From Clostridia bacterium (lineage in GTDB: Bacteria > Bacillota > Clostridia > Oscillospirales > Acutalibacteraceae), in assembly GCA_017398485.1 (NCBI GenBank), contig JAFQFY010000006.1:1-34965 (forward strand): 34,965 nucleotides of DNA, written 5' to 3'. Shown piece after piece: positions 18,575 through 27,286 of this stretch; position 1 is the first letter of the stretch, and every line of letters starts with the position of its first letter. The notes beneath the pieces are model-generated. The model was not told the DNA's origin, did no database searches, and saw nothing but the letters and a program-made list of their open reading frames with translations. Made by a program: the position numbers and the translations under genes.

Positions 18575-20272
18575 GTGCAAGCGAAATCTCCGATCAAAGA
18601 ACTCGGCGTCATGCTGGACTGCTCGCGCAACGGTATTATGACGGTCGAGAGTGTCAAGAAGTTTATTGACCTGATCGCCAAAATGGGGTATAATCAGCTC
18701 TTTTTGCACATGGAGAACACCTACGAGGTGGAGGGTGAGCCGTATTTCGGCTATCTGCGCGGTCGTTATTCGATGGCGGAGCTCACCGAGATCGAGGAAT
18801 ACGGTTATCAGCACGGTGTTGAGCTGGTGCCGCTGACCCAGACGCTTGCGCACATGTCGTCTCTGTTGCAGTGGCCGCAGTATCGCGCGTTCAGCGACGA
18901 TGCGGACACGATGCTCGTCGGCGATGAGCGCACCTATGCGCTGATTGATAAAATGTACGCGTCGTTGCGCAAGGCGTTGCCGCGCGCGCGCTATCTGCAC
19001 ACCAGTATGGACGAGGCGCACAATCTCGGTAACGGCAAATATCGCGACCTGCACGGTGACGTGCCGAAGATCGACATTATGGTCGAGCACATCAACCGCG
19101 TCTGCGAGATCGCCAAGAAGTATAACTTTAAGCCGATGATCTGGTATACCACGCTGTATTCGGCGATGCACGGGCATAAATCCACCTCGCACTATTTCTG
19201 GCCGAACTATCCCGAAGGCGAAAACTTTGACGAGACTCTTGCCGCACGGTTGCCCAAGGACATCATTATCGGCTACGGCAACTATAACGAGCACCGCAAG
19301 GAGAGCGCGCAGATGCGTTTGGCTTGCCGCTTCAAGTGGTGTGCGCGTCTTGCCGGCGGTATGGAGAATGTGATGCATATCAGCGGCGCGTGGAAATGGT
19401 CTACCTTTGCTCCGCGCAACCTCCTGTCCACCACCAACGCCTATTATACCGCCAAGGCGGCATTCGAAACGGGTCTGACTCGTTTGGTGGTCGGTCTGTG
19501 GGGCGACAACGGCAACGAGGCGTCCAGCTACTCGGTGTTGCCGACGCTGGTGTATACCGCTTGCGTCGCACAGGGCATTTTTGACAAAGAAGAGATCTGT
19601 CAAAAGTTCCGCGAGTGGGTCGGCGGCGAGATCGACGACTTTATGCTGCTTGATCTGCCGGAGTACACCCCCGATTATATGCTCGGCATGCCGAATACGC
19701 CGGCCAAGTATCAGCTGTACAACGACTGCTTCCTCGGCAAGCTGGATAAGATGGTCGCTCCCTTTGACACGGCGAATTATGCCAAATACGCCGAGCAGAT
19801 CGCGGATGCCGGTGCGCGCGCAGGGGAGTATAAGTACGTGTTTGACACCCTTGCCGCGCTGTGCTCGGTGCTTGCGCTCAAAGCGGATATCGGCATCCGC
19901 TCTCGCAAGGTGTATCGTGAGGGCACGCGTGAGGAGCTGGATAAGCTCATCGCGGACTACCATGAGATGATCAAGCGCATGGAGCATTTCTATGCCTGTC
20001 ACCGCATCCAGTGGGATAAGGAGAATAAGCCGCACGGCTATGAGGTGCAGGACATTCGCATGGGCGGTCTGATCGGGCGTATGCGTCATTGCTGCCGGCG
20101 ACTCGAGGACTACCGCGACGGTAAGCTCGATCGCATCATGGAGCTGGAGGACGACATCCTCGAATACTTGCAGTTTGACAATCTGCCGTACAGTGACGCG
20201 AGGAGAGAGGACAGCGTCAAGAAGTATCCGCTTGAACGGTGGTTGGACATAATCTCCACCAACAACCTGTAA
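18575..20272 (+). CDS. Family 20 glycoside hydrolase (beta-N-acetylhexosaminidase-like), copy B
   Basis: 565 residues from GTG 18575, which has AAGGAGG 8 nt upstream (18560-18566). The in-frame ATG at 18515 lies inside copy A and is rejected. It is collinear with copy A from LGVMLDCSRNG onward, with the catalytic pair again at D146-E147 (LHTSMDEAHNLG). It differs from A and C at the late barrel motif, where A and C read TMWGDDG and B reads GLWGDNGNEAS. It also has a few extra residues after YSAMHG. These changes are near the predicted sugar pocket and suggest a different substrate preference. No signal peptide. It is cotranscribed with copy A and ends at a strong terminator. Confidence 0.87.
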   Translation: MQAKSPIKELGVMLDCSRNGIMTVESVKKFIDLIAKMGYNQLFLHMENTYEVEGEPYFGYLRGRYSMAELTEIEEYGYQHGVELVPLTQTLAHMSSLLQWPQYRAFSDDADTMLVGDERTYALIDKMYASLRKALPRARYLHTSMDEAHNLGNGKYRDLHGDVPKIDIMVEHINRVCEIAKKYNFKPMIWYTTLYSAMHGHKSTSHYFWPNYPEGENFDETLAARLPKDIIIGYGNYNEHRKESAQMRLACRFKWCARLAGGMENVMHISGAWKWSTFAPRNLLSTTNAYYTAKAAFETGLTRLVVGLWGDNGNEASSYSVLPTLVYTACVAQGIFDKEEICQKFREWVGGEIDDFMLLDLPEYTPDYMLGMPNTPAKYQLYNDCFLGKLDKMVAPFDTANYAKYAEQIADAGARAGEYKYVFDTLAALCSVLALKADIGIRSRKVYREGTREELDKLIADYHEMIKRMEHFYACHRIQWDKENKPHGYEVQDIRMGGLIGRMRHCCRRLEDYRDGKLDRIMELEDDILEYLQFDNLPYSDARREDSVKKYPLERWLDIISTNNL

Positions 20273-20277
20273 AAGAG

Positions 20278-20308
20278 ACAACCCCCGAGGCATCGCCTCG
20301 GGGGTTGT
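20278..20308. terminator. Bidirectional intrinsic terminator
   Basis: A perfect 14-bp stem, ACAACCCCCGAGGC (20278-20291) with GCCTCGGGGGTTGT (20295-20308), loop ATC. It lies between glycosidase copy B and the converging GNAT gene. Confidence 0.85.
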
Positions 20309-20310
20309 GT

Positions 20311-21471
20311 TTATATATCTTTTATGTAACAGCGGCGTCGTTTGTGCTGTTCTTTGTCGAACAATTTCCACTGCGCGAGAATTTTCTCGTTGGTTTCCAG
20401 CATCGGTCCGGTCTCTGCGTAGCGGATGCCGAGCTTGCGCGTGCCGTGCATCATTTCGTCGAGAATGATGGCGTTAATGCCGCCGCCTTGCAGGTCGGGG
20501 CGCACCGCGATGAGAAACAGATCCACCGTATCGTTCTTGGACAGCGCTTTGAGCACGCCGATCCAGCCGAACGGCAAAAATCTTCCGCGTGATTTTTGCA
20601 TCGCCTGCGCCAGCGACGGCGCACACACGCCGAACGCGACCAGCTCGCCCTGCTCGTTTTTCACAAAGCAGGTGGTCTTGGGGGAGAGAAGCGGCAAAAA
20701 TTTATTGGAGTATTTCTGGACCTGCTTATCCGACAGCTCGACCGTGCTGTACAACGGTGCGTACGCCTCGTTGATGAGACGGAACACCTTGGGGATGATC
20801 GGCGCGTAGTCCAGTCGCGTGCGCACGCGCACGACCGAGAGCTTTTGCCGCTTTTTGACGTGCTCGGCGATACGGTGCAGTTTTTTCGCCAGTTCGCTGT
20901 CGCGATCGGGCGCGATGAGCTTATATTCGATCCAATCGGTGTCCTTGCGATAGCCGAGCCGCAGGAGATGGTCGTTGTAATAGGGGTGGTTGTAATAGGT
21001 GATGAACATGCTGCGGCGATCAAAGCCCTCGACGAGCATACCCTCGCGGTCGAGGTCACACCAGCCGAGCGGTCCGTGCACCTGCGTGCAGCCCTTTTGC
21101 GCCGCCCACTGCTCGACGGTGGCGAACAGTGCCTCCGACACCGCCTCGTCGTCGATGAAATCCACCTGCGTGAAGCGCATGCGGTTGGTGTTCCAGGTGG
21201 CGTTGGATTTGTGGCTGAGAATGGCGCCGATACGCCCGACAACCTCGCCGTCTCGCAAAGCCAGCCAGCAGCGCGCCTCGCAATATTCAAACGCCGGATT
21301 TTTCTTCTTATTCCAGTCCTCCATATCGTCGTTAAACATTGCCGGCACGAAATAGGGGGAGTCTTTGTACAGTTTGTTGGGGAAATCCACGAACGTCTTT
21401 AACTCTTGTTTGGTGGTAACCTCACGAATGGTGACAGCGGCCTTGACAGGGGTGGCTGTAACGCTTGCCAT
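20311..21471 (-). CDS. GNAT superfamily acetyltransferase-like protein
   Basis: 386 residues, roughly twice a single GNAT domain. The N-terminal half (about 15-190) opens with TIREVTTKQELKTFVDFPNKLY and includes FVPAMFNDD, a lipid- or aminoacyl-transferase-like double-GNAT layout. The C-terminal half holds the acetyl-CoA-binding region LFLIAVRPDLQGGGINAII. It is soluble. It starts at ATG 21471 after a purine-rich GAGAGGA. It has its own strong promoter overlapping the end of the YitT gene. The family (GNAT proteins of about 380 residues in Clostridia) has no settled function, so the substrate is unknown. Confidence 0.75.
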   Translation of the reverse strand: MASVTATPVKAAVTIREVTTKQELKTFVDFPNKLYKDSPYFVPAMFNDDMEDWNKKKNPAFEYCEARCWLALRDGEVVGRIGAILSHKSNATWNTNRMRFTQVDFIDDEAVSEALFATVEQWAAQKGCTQVHGPLGWCDLDREGMLVEGFDRRSMFITYYNHPYYNDHLLRLGYRKDTDWIEYKLIAPDRDSELAKKLHRIAEHVKKRQKLSVVRVRTRLDYAPIIPKVFRLINEAYAPLYSTVELSDKQVQKYSNKFLPLLSPKTTCFVKNEQGELVAFGVCAPSLAQAMQKSRGRFLPFGWIGVLKALSKNDTVDLFLIAVRPDLQGGGINAIILDEMMHGTRKLGIRYAETGPMLETNEKILAQWKLFDKEQHKRRRCYIKDI

Positions 21472-21499
21472 ACAAACACATCCTCTCTTAACAAAAGGT

Positions 21500-21528
21500 A
21501 TTGTAGCTTATTTTTGTTATTTTGTCAA
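21500..21528 (-). promoter_or_regulatory. Promoter of the GNAT-like gene
   Basis: Minus strand: TTGACA (21523-21528), a 17-nt spacer and TACAAT (21500-21505). It starts 2 nt from the stop codon of the upstream gene. Confidence 0.75.
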
Positions 21529-21529
21529 A

Positions 21530-22399
21530 TTATCTCGTGTCGCCCAGCGACACAAAACCGCTGCCGAGCACCTCGTCGGCGGTGAGTAGTAGCACGAACG
21601 CCTGCGCGTCCTCTTGAACGACCAGCCGTTTGAGAGCAAACAGCTCCGTGCGTCGCACGGCGCACAGGATCACCTGCTGCGGCGCGCCGGTGAAGCCGCC
21701 CACGCCGCCGAGCAGAGTCACGCCGCGGTGCAGGTCGGTGAGGATCCGCGCGGTGATGGCGGCGTGGCGGCGGCTGACGATGAGCACCATCTTGCCGCGC
21801 CGTCCGCCGTAGACCAGACGGTCGGTGAGCAGAGAAGACACGTATACGAGGATAATGGCATACAACGGGCTTTCCAGCTCGCGGTATACCGCCGCCGATA
21901 GCGCGATGACGGCGCCGTCGAGCAATAAGATGAGTTTGCCGATCGGGATATGCGGCCAACGGCGTTCGAGCAGCCGCGCGACGATCTCCGCGCCGCCGGT
22001 GGTCGCGCCGCGCGAGAGGATAAGGCCGAGGCCCAAGCCCGTAAGCACGCCGCCGAACACCGCCGCGAGCAGGCGATCGCCCGAAAAAGGCGGCACGACG
22101 CGTGCGAGCACGTCCATGACCAAGGAACTGATCAGAATGCCGAGCAACGATCGCGCGGCGAAGTCGCGCCCGAAGCGTCGCCACGCGACGAGTATCAGCG
22201 GAACGTTCGCGGCGGCGGTGAGCACACCGATCGGCGCGTCCCATAGAAAATGGGCGAGTGTGGCCAACCCTGTCACGCCGCCGGGTGCTATGTCGTTCGG
22301 CGCGGAAAAGAGAGACACCGCTACGCCAAAGCACGCGCTGCCGAGCGTGATAAAGCCGACGTCGACGGCGACGCCGCGCCATGCAGACGGAAATTTCAC
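21530..22399 (-). CDS. YitT family membrane protein
   Basis: 289 residues. The N-terminal half has about five hydrophobic segments with the family motif APNDIAPGGVTGLATL and the repeat-like LSRGATTGGAEIVARLL. The C-terminal cytoplasmic domain (about 200-289; VLIVSRRHAAITARILTDLHRGVT...) is the DUF2179-type domain. It starts at GTG 22399 behind a GGGGGA stretch. Function is not established for the family; a transport role is suspected. It may be cotranscribed with the GNAT gene 58 nt downstream, although that gene has its own promoter. Confidence 0.85.
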   Translation of the reverse strand: MKFPSAWRGVAVDVGFITLGSACFGVAVSLFSAPNDIAPGGVTGLATLAHFLWDAPIGVLTAAANVPLILVAWRRFGRDFAARSLLGILISSLVMDVLARVVPPFSGDRLLAAVFGGVLTGLGLGLILSRGATTGGAEIVARLLERRWPHIPIGKLILLLDGAVIALSAAVYRELESPLYAIILVYVSSLLTDRLVYGGRRGKMVLIVSRRHAAITARILTDLHRGVTLLGGVGGFTGAPQQVILCAVRRTELFALKRLVVQEDAQAFVLLLTADEVLGSGFVSLGDTR

Positions 22400-22470
22400 T
22401 CACTATCCCCCCTTTTTTTCAAGGTTGCCCGTTTTCGTGCGAAAAAAACGGACTTTTATGTAAAAAAGGG

Positions 22471-22499
22471 TTTACAAATGAGGAGAACTATGCTATAAA
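22471..22499 (+). promoter_or_regulatory. Promoter of glycosidase copy C, near-duplicate of the copy A promoter
   Basis: TTTACA (22471-22476), 17 nt and TATAAA (22494-22499) with extended -10 TG (22491-22492). It shares with the copy A promoter the GTAAAAA(A)GGG lead-in, TTTACAAAT, TGCTATAAA and the GGGGT.ACA tail. Confidence 0.75.
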
Positions 22500-22528
22500 A
22501 GGGGTAACAACCAAAGGGGGTCAATGTC

Positions 22529-24214
22529 ATGGCAAACACTTGCAAATTCAAACACCTTGGCGCTATGTTTGACTGCACGCGTAATGCGGTTATTACGGTG
22601 CCGCAGCTCAAAAAATTCATGGACCTGCTCAAAAAGATGGGCTATAACCGCATTTACATCTACATGGAGGACACCTACGAGATCGAGGGCGAGCCGTATT
22701 TCGGCTATCTGCGCGGTCGCTACACGCAGGCGGAGCTCATGGAGATCGACGACTATGCCTATTCGCTGGGCATGGAGTTTGTCCCTGTGATCCAGACGCT
22801 TGCGTTTATGGATAAGATTTTCCAGTGGCCGCAGTATGCCGCGCTTCGCGACATCGACGACATTCTGCTCGTCGACGACGAGCGCACCTATGCGCTCATC
22901 GACAAGATGCTCTCCTCTTTGCGCAAGTGCCTGCGTCACAGCAATCTCATCCATCTGAGCATGGACGAGGCGGCGAAGCTCGGCAAGGGTCGTTACCGCG
23001 ATATTCATGGCGAAACCCCCTCGACCGAGATCATGATGCGCCATCTCAACCGCGTGTGCGATATGGCAAAGGGCTATGGATTGGAGCCGATCATCTGGTC
23101 GAGCACCCTGTACCACTCGGTCAACGGCACATGGCGCGCTTGTGAGATGCCCAACTATCCCGAGGGCGAGAAGTTCGACGAGACCCTCGTCGATCGCATC
23201 CCCAAGGGCCTGTATGTCAACTATTACAGCTACAATGAGCATCGCGAGGACGTATCGCCCATCCGTGTGGGCGGTATGCTCGACTGGTTCATCCGTCTGG
23301 TCGGTAAGGAGCACGTGCATTTTGCCGCCGGCGCGTGGAAATGGCAGGCGTTCAGCCCGCGCAACCAGCTCTCCATGATTGCCACCAAGATCGCGATGAA
23401 GGAATGCGCCAAGCGTGGCATCGACACCTTCTTCCAGACCATGTGGGGTGACGACGGCGCCGAGGCATCGCCCTATTGCGTGTTGCCGACGTTGGCGTAC
23501 ACCGCGTGCTTGGCACACGGCATTGAGGATATGGACGAGATCCGCGCGAAGTTCCGCGAGTGGGTCGGCGCCGATATGGACGACTTCATGCTGCTCGACC
23601 AGCTCGACTACACACCCGAATACATGATCGGCATGCCGATGACCCCCACCAAGGCGGCGCTGTACAGCGACTGTTTCCTCGGCAAGCTGGAAACCATCAT
23701 CGCGCCCTACGACGCGGCGAACTACGCGAAGTTTGCCGAGAATATCGGCGAGGCCGCCGAGCGTGTGGGTGAATATAAGTACGTGTTCGAGACCCTGTCC
23801 AAGCTCTGCTCCGTGCTGGCGCTGAAAGCCGCCATCGGCAAGCGCACGCGCGAGGTGTATCAGAGTGGCGACAAGGCGGCGCTTGACGCGCTTATTGTGG
23901 ATTACGACGAGATGATCCGCCGCACTGAGGTGTTCTACACCGCCTTCCGCACCCAGTGGTACACCGAAAACAAGCCTCATGGCTTCGAGGTGCAGGATAT
24001 TCGCGTCGGCGGTCTGATCTGCCGTATGCGCAACTGCCGTGACCGCCTGCAAGACTACCGTGACGGCAAGGTTGACCGCCTTATCGACCTCGAGGACGAG
24101 CTGTTGCATTTTGTGCAGAGCGACAAGCTGCCTTACAGCGGTGTCAAGGTCGAGGGCATGGTTCGCCGCTATCCCACCTGGTGGAACAACTCCGTCACCA
24201 CCAGCAAACTGTAA
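22529..24214 (+). CDS. Family 20 glycoside hydrolase (beta-N-acetylhexosaminidase-like), copy C
   Basis: 561 residues, collinear with copies A and B, with catalytic D146-E147 in IHLSMDEAAKLG. It is more diverged: WSST replaces WYTT, NYYSYNEH replaces HYNYNEH, and TMWGDDGAEAS has Ala where A and B have Asn. The 'QTLAHM' loop reads QTLAFM. No signal peptide. AAAGGGGG lies 8 nt before ATG 22529. It is monocistronic, behind its own promoter, and separated from copies A and B by two minus-strand genes. The duplications probably pre-date that separation or were followed by an insertion (inference). Confidence 0.86.
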   Translation: MANTCKFKHLGAMFDCTRNAVITVPQLKKFMDLLKKMGYNRIYIYMEDTYEIEGEPYFGYLRGRYTQAELMEIDDYAYSLGMEFVPVIQTLAFMDKIFQWPQYAALRDIDDILLVDDERTYALIDKMLSSLRKCLRHSNLIHLSMDEAAKLGKGRYRDIHGETPSTEIMMRHLNRVCDMAKGYGLEPIIWSSTLYHSVNGTWRACEMPNYPEGEKFDETLVDRIPKGLYVNYYSYNEHREDVSPIRVGGMLDWFIRLVGKEHVHFAAGAWKWQAFSPRNQLSMIATKIAMKECAKRGIDTFFQTMWGDDGAEASPYCVLPTLAYTACLAHGIEDMDEIRAKFREWVGADMDDFMLLDQLDYTPEYMIGMPMTPTKAALYSDCFLGKLETIIAPYDAANYAKFAENIGEAAERVGEYKYVFETLSKLCSVLALKAAIGKRTREVYQSGDKAALDALIVDYDEMIRRTEVFYTAFRTQWYTENKPHGFEVQDIRVGGLICRMRNCRDRLQDYRDGKVDRLIDLEDELLHFVQSDKLPYSGVKVEGMVRRYPTWWNNSVTTSKL

Positions 24215-24225
24215 AAATACACCAA

Positions 24226-24259
24226 AAACCGACGCCTGTCAAATGACAGGCGTCGGTTT
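24226..24259. terminator. Bidirectional intrinsic terminator
   Basis: A 15-bp stem AAACCGACGCCTGTC (24226-24240) with GACAGGCGTCGGTTT (24245-24259), loop AAAT, T-rich on both sides. It separates copy C from the converging DHHW gene. Confidence 0.85.
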
Positions 24260-24268
24260 AATTTTTGG

Positions 24269-25678
24269 TTATTTGCCGACGAGTGCGTCGAGCTTGTTGA
24301 CCAACATTTTGTTTCGGGTGGCGGAGATGTTGTTGAGGAACAACACGTCCTGTACGCCCTTATTTTTCACAAAGGCGGTGAAATCCTCGTTGAAGTAGCG
24401 ATAGTCGACCACGTACACCTTGTGATACATAGTGGCGAGGTACGGTGCAAAGGCGTTGCCGAAGGACTCCTTGACCAGCACGATGGAGGAGCCGTCGGTG
24501 ATGTCCTCGTTGGTGATGCAGGCGAAGGGCTGGTCGCCGCCGATGAAGGCGCTGTATTTCGCGCGCGCGCTCCAGTTGCTCACGTCCGTGATGACGGGAT
24601 ATTTCACCGTCGCCGCGGCGACGGTTTTGCCGTATACCATCGAGATGCTTCCTTGCGGCTGGTAGGCGTAGACGGTGTCACCGCCGAGCGCGAGACCGGC
24701 GTTGGTGGTCTGCGAATAGAACGAGCCGAGGAAGCCGGGGAAAGCGCGCTCGGTGAACGCGTCCAGCGGCAGGGCGGTCTGCCCCTTGAGCGCCGCAAAC
24801 TGCGCGAACGCATAATAGGCGCCGCGCGCCGTCCAGTGGTGATCGGTGTGGAAATAGATGTATTCGTTGCGTTTTTCGAGCAGCTTGTCGCGCACCTCGA
24901 CGACTTTCACCTTCTCGGACATCGAGCCGAGCATATAGGCGATCGCGCGCCCTTGATCGGAGGAGTTGGAGGGTCGCTGGTCGGGTTCGAGCATGACGTC
25001 GATGGAGGTCGGTACGACCATCGCGTAGACGTTGAGGTCCTCGAACTTGGCGGCGGCGCGGTTGACGGTGCCGACGTATTGATCGGCGTAGGATTTGACG
25101 AAGTTGTAGTATTCGTACGCCGTGTCGCCCTTAACGATGATGGCGCCGAGGCTCTGGTTTTGTTGCATCATGGCGTCGTGATCCACCGTCGTGGAGGTGG
25201 TGCCGCCCGACGCGGAGGACGAGGTGGCGGTCGTTGTGCTGGTGGCGGTGGTGGTCGTTGTGGTGGTCACGGTCGTGGAGGTGGTTGTGGTGACGGTCGA
25301 GCTCGGTCGCGTCGGCGCGTCAGGAATCTCATCCCCCTCTTGGATCGTGCCGTGAATGGTCTCGTCCTGTATGCCGTAAAGGCCGCGAATACCGCCTGCT
25401 ATCTGCACGAAAGTCTCGCGTGCAGGGAAGGTGTCGGAGAACCACAGCGAAATATCGTCGAAATACGAGCCGTCGGCAAGCGCCGCCCACGTGAAGGTCG
25501 GGAACTTTGCCAACTCGCGCTGTTCAAACTCCGATGTCGTCGGGCGCAGGGGAATGATCCACACCAGCACCGCGACGGCGGCGACCACCGCAACGGCAGC
25601 GATCACGCGTGACGGGTGCAGCCACGCGGTTCGGGGACGTTTTTTGGTTTCTTTTATAAGGTTGTCGGATAATTTCAA
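24269..25678 (-). CDS. DHHW/AlgX-like membrane-anchored protein with Thr-rich linker
   Basis: 469 residues. A single N-terminal membrane helix lies at residues 25-43. An extracytoplasmic region follows, then a Ser/Thr linker (about 126-165, almost only T, S and A) and an SGNH/AlgX-like catalytic domain. The motif FHTDHHWTARGAYYAF gives D279-H280-H281-W282, and KESFGNAFAPYL near residue 405 supplies the candidate nucleophile Ser. Such proteins take acetyl groups from an MBOAT partner and place them on extracellular polysaccharide or glycan. The MBOAT gene ends 19 nt upstream, so the pair is one operon. The polymer acceptor is unknown. The Thr-rich linker is an insertion compared with plain AlgX/DHHW proteins. 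Confidence 0.83.
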   Translation of the reverse strand: MKLSDNLIKETKKRPRTAWLHPSRVIAAVAVVAAVAVLVWIIPLRPTTSEFEQRELAKFPTFTWAALADGSYFDDISLWFSDTFPARETFVQIAGGIRGLYGIQDETIHGTIQEGDEIPDAPTRPSSTVTTTTSTTVTTTTTTTATSTTTATSSSASGGTTSTTVDHDAMMQQNQSLGAIIVKGDTAYEYYNFVKSYADQYVGTVNRAAAKFEDLNVYAMVVPTSIDVMLEPDQRPSNSSDQGRAIAYMLGSMSEKVKVVEVRDKLLEKRNEYIYFHTDHHWTARGAYYAFAQFAALKGQTALPLDAFTERAFPGFLGSFYSQTTNAGLALGGDTVYAYQPQGSISMVYGKTVAAATVKYPVITDVSNWSARAKYSAFIGGDQPFACITNEDITDGSSIVLVKESFGNAFAPYLATMYHKVYVVDYRYFNEDFTAFVKNKGVQDVLFLNNISATRNKMLVNKLDALVGK

Positions 25679-25697
25679 CGCTTAAACGCCCCTTTCA

Positions 25698-27131
25698 TCA
25701 GAATTGGAAGTACAAGAACGGGTTATAGCTGTTGCCGACCAGAAGGATGGTGGATACGAACAGCAGAACGAACGGCCACACGAGCTGGGCGACGGCATAG
25801 CTCGTCGCGGCGAGGCCGTTTTGCTTGCCGAGCGCCGCCCAGCGGCGGCTGAGCACGGCGAACACGGGCGTGGCGCCTACCATCGCCGCCGGCAGGAAGA
25901 ACGCGTGGTTTTTGATGAGAAGGGTCGTCTCAAAGCTCGCCCACGGGTTGCCGCCTACGCCAAACATGCCGCGCAGCACTGCGAGCATCACCTCGGCGTC
26001 TTGGAAACGGAACAGCACCCAGCCGAAATACACCACGATGAGGGTGTACAGCACGCCGACGATCGGCGCTTTTTTGAGCGCTTTGCCGAGAAACAGCGTC
26101 TCTGCCGCGAGGAACACGAAGAACCACAGACCCCACAGCACAAAATTCCAGCTTGCACCGTGCCACAGACCCGTCAGCGCCCACACGATGAACATGTTGA
26201 AAACGGTACGGCCGAGCGAGCGGCGGCTGCCGCCCAGCGGAATGTACACGTAATCGCGGAAGAAGGTGGACAGCGACATGTGCCAGCGGCGCCAGAAGTC
26301 CTTGACCGACGCGGCGATGTAGGGATAGTTAAAGTTTTCGAGATAGTGGAAGCCGATCATACGCCCCATGCCGATGGCCATGTCGGAATAGGCGGAGAAG
26401 TCAAAGTAGATCTGCAGGGTGTAGGCGAGCATGCTCACCCACAGGGCGCTTGCCGGCGCCGCCGTGACCGAGGCGAGTGTGATCGAGCCGTCACCGCCGG
26501 CGATGAGGGTATCGGCGAGGTTGCCGCAGGTGTTGGCAATGATGACCTTTTTGCCGAGGCCAACGCAGAAGCGGCGGATGCCCTCGCTGACGTCGGCGGC
26601 GTTGACGCGGCGTGCGGTCAGTTCGTTTTCGACGTCGGCGTAGCGCACGATCGGTCCGGCGATGCACTGGTGGAACAGCGAGGCGTACAAAAGCACCGTA
26701 GCAAACCGCTTCTGCGGTGCGACCTCGCCGCGATACACGTCAATGACGTAGGATAGCAGTTGGAAGGTGTAGAACGAGATGCCGATCGGCAGGGCGATCG
26801 TGGGAATGGGCGAGTCAGCGCCGAAGATGGCGGAGATGTTGTCTGCGATAAAGTTGCAGTATTTGAACACGCCGAGAATGCCGAGGTTGACCACGCACGC
26901 GAGCACAAGCCACAGTTTAGCGTGTCCCTTGGGCATTTGCAGGGTAAAAAGCCAATCGAAAAACGCCATGCCGATGAGCAACAGCATATAGATCGGCTCG
27001 CCCCAGGCATAGAAAAGCAGGGAGAAGATCAGCAACACGACGTTGCGCGCCGGCGTCGTGCGCGCGAGCACGTACAACAGCATGCAGATGGGGAAGAATG
27101 CATATAAGAAAAACAGGCTGGAAAAGACCAC
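25698..27131 (-). CDS. MBOAT family O-acyltransferase (AlgI-like)
   Basis: 477-residue multi-pass membrane acyltransferase. It starts at GTG 27131 with GAGGTG 9 nt upstream. Family markers are FYAWGEP in the N-terminal region, PIGISFYTFQLLSYVIDVYRG, IYFDFSAYSDMAIG, the NFNYPY..SV.DFWRRWHMSLSTFFRDYVYIPLGG region, and the catalytic His in LTGLWHGASWNF (near residue 322). It moves acetyl groups from the cytoplasm to the outer face for the DHHW partner. DltB is a relative, but no dltA or dltC-type genes are nearby, so polysaccharide O-acetylation is more likely than D-alanylation. Confidence 0.9.
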   Translation of the reverse strand: MVFSSLFFLYAFFPICMLLYVLARTTPARNVVLLIFSLLFYAWGEPIYMLLLIGMAFFDWLFTLQMPKGHAKLWLVLACVVNLGILGVFKYCNFIADNISAIFGADSPIPTIALPIGISFYTFQLLSYVIDVYRGEVAPQKRFATVLLYASLFHQCIAGPIVRYADVENELTARRVNAADVSEGIRRFCVGLGKKVIIANTCGNLADTLIAGGDGSITLASVTAAPASALWVSMLAYTLQIYFDFSAYSDMAIGMGRMIGFHYLENFNYPYIAASVKDFWRRWHMSLSTFFRDYVYIPLGGSRRSLGRTVFNMFIVWALTGLWHGASWNFVLWGLWFFVFLAAETLFLGKALKKAPIVGVLYTLIVVYFGWVLFRFQDAEVMLAVLRGMFGVGGNPWASFETTLLIKNHAFFLPAAMVGATPVFAVLSRRWAALGKQNGLAATSYAVAQLVWPFVLLFVSTILLVGNSYNPFLYFQF

Positions 27132-27230
27132 TGCGTTGTCACCTCGATTGAAAGAATACGTATCATTATATTACACCTTATTACAAAAGAGCGCAAGTGC
27201 CGTTTCGACCTTTTGGGACAATTTGTGCAA

Positions 27231-27263
27231 GAAAAAATCCCCACCGAAATCTCGGTGGGGATT
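27231..27263 (-). terminator. Terminator of the surface-protein gene
   Basis: Minus strand hairpin: AATCCCCACCGA (27236-27247 on plus) pairs with TCGGTGGGGATT (27252-27263), followed on the minus strand by a run of Ts. The rest of the 27132-27286 gap holds the leader of the MBOAT gene, with a possible TATAAT at 27165-27170 lacking a convincing -35 box. Confidence 0.7.
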
Positions 27264-27286
27264 GGATGGCGTTCTTTGGCGGCAGC

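Noticed and set aside
16842..20371. Long minus-strand frames (570 and 660 codons) opposite GH20 copies A and B
   Set aside because: They resemble each other only because the plus-strand genes are paralogues. There is no ribosome-binding site or recognisable domain.
22430..22455. Hairpin CCGTTTT...AAAACGG between the YitT gene and GH20 copy C
   Set aside because: It lies between divergent genes, so a terminator role makes little sense. The stem is short and AT-rich and was not listed as a feature.
25185..25310. Simple repeat of GTGGTGGT-type DNA
   Set aside because: It is explained by the Thr codons of the DHHW linker and is not a separate element.
24422..25612. A plus-strand frame with Gly/Arg-rich repeats opposite the DHHW gene
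   Set aside because: The Gly/Arg-rich tract is the complement of the Thr-rich linker of the real protein.
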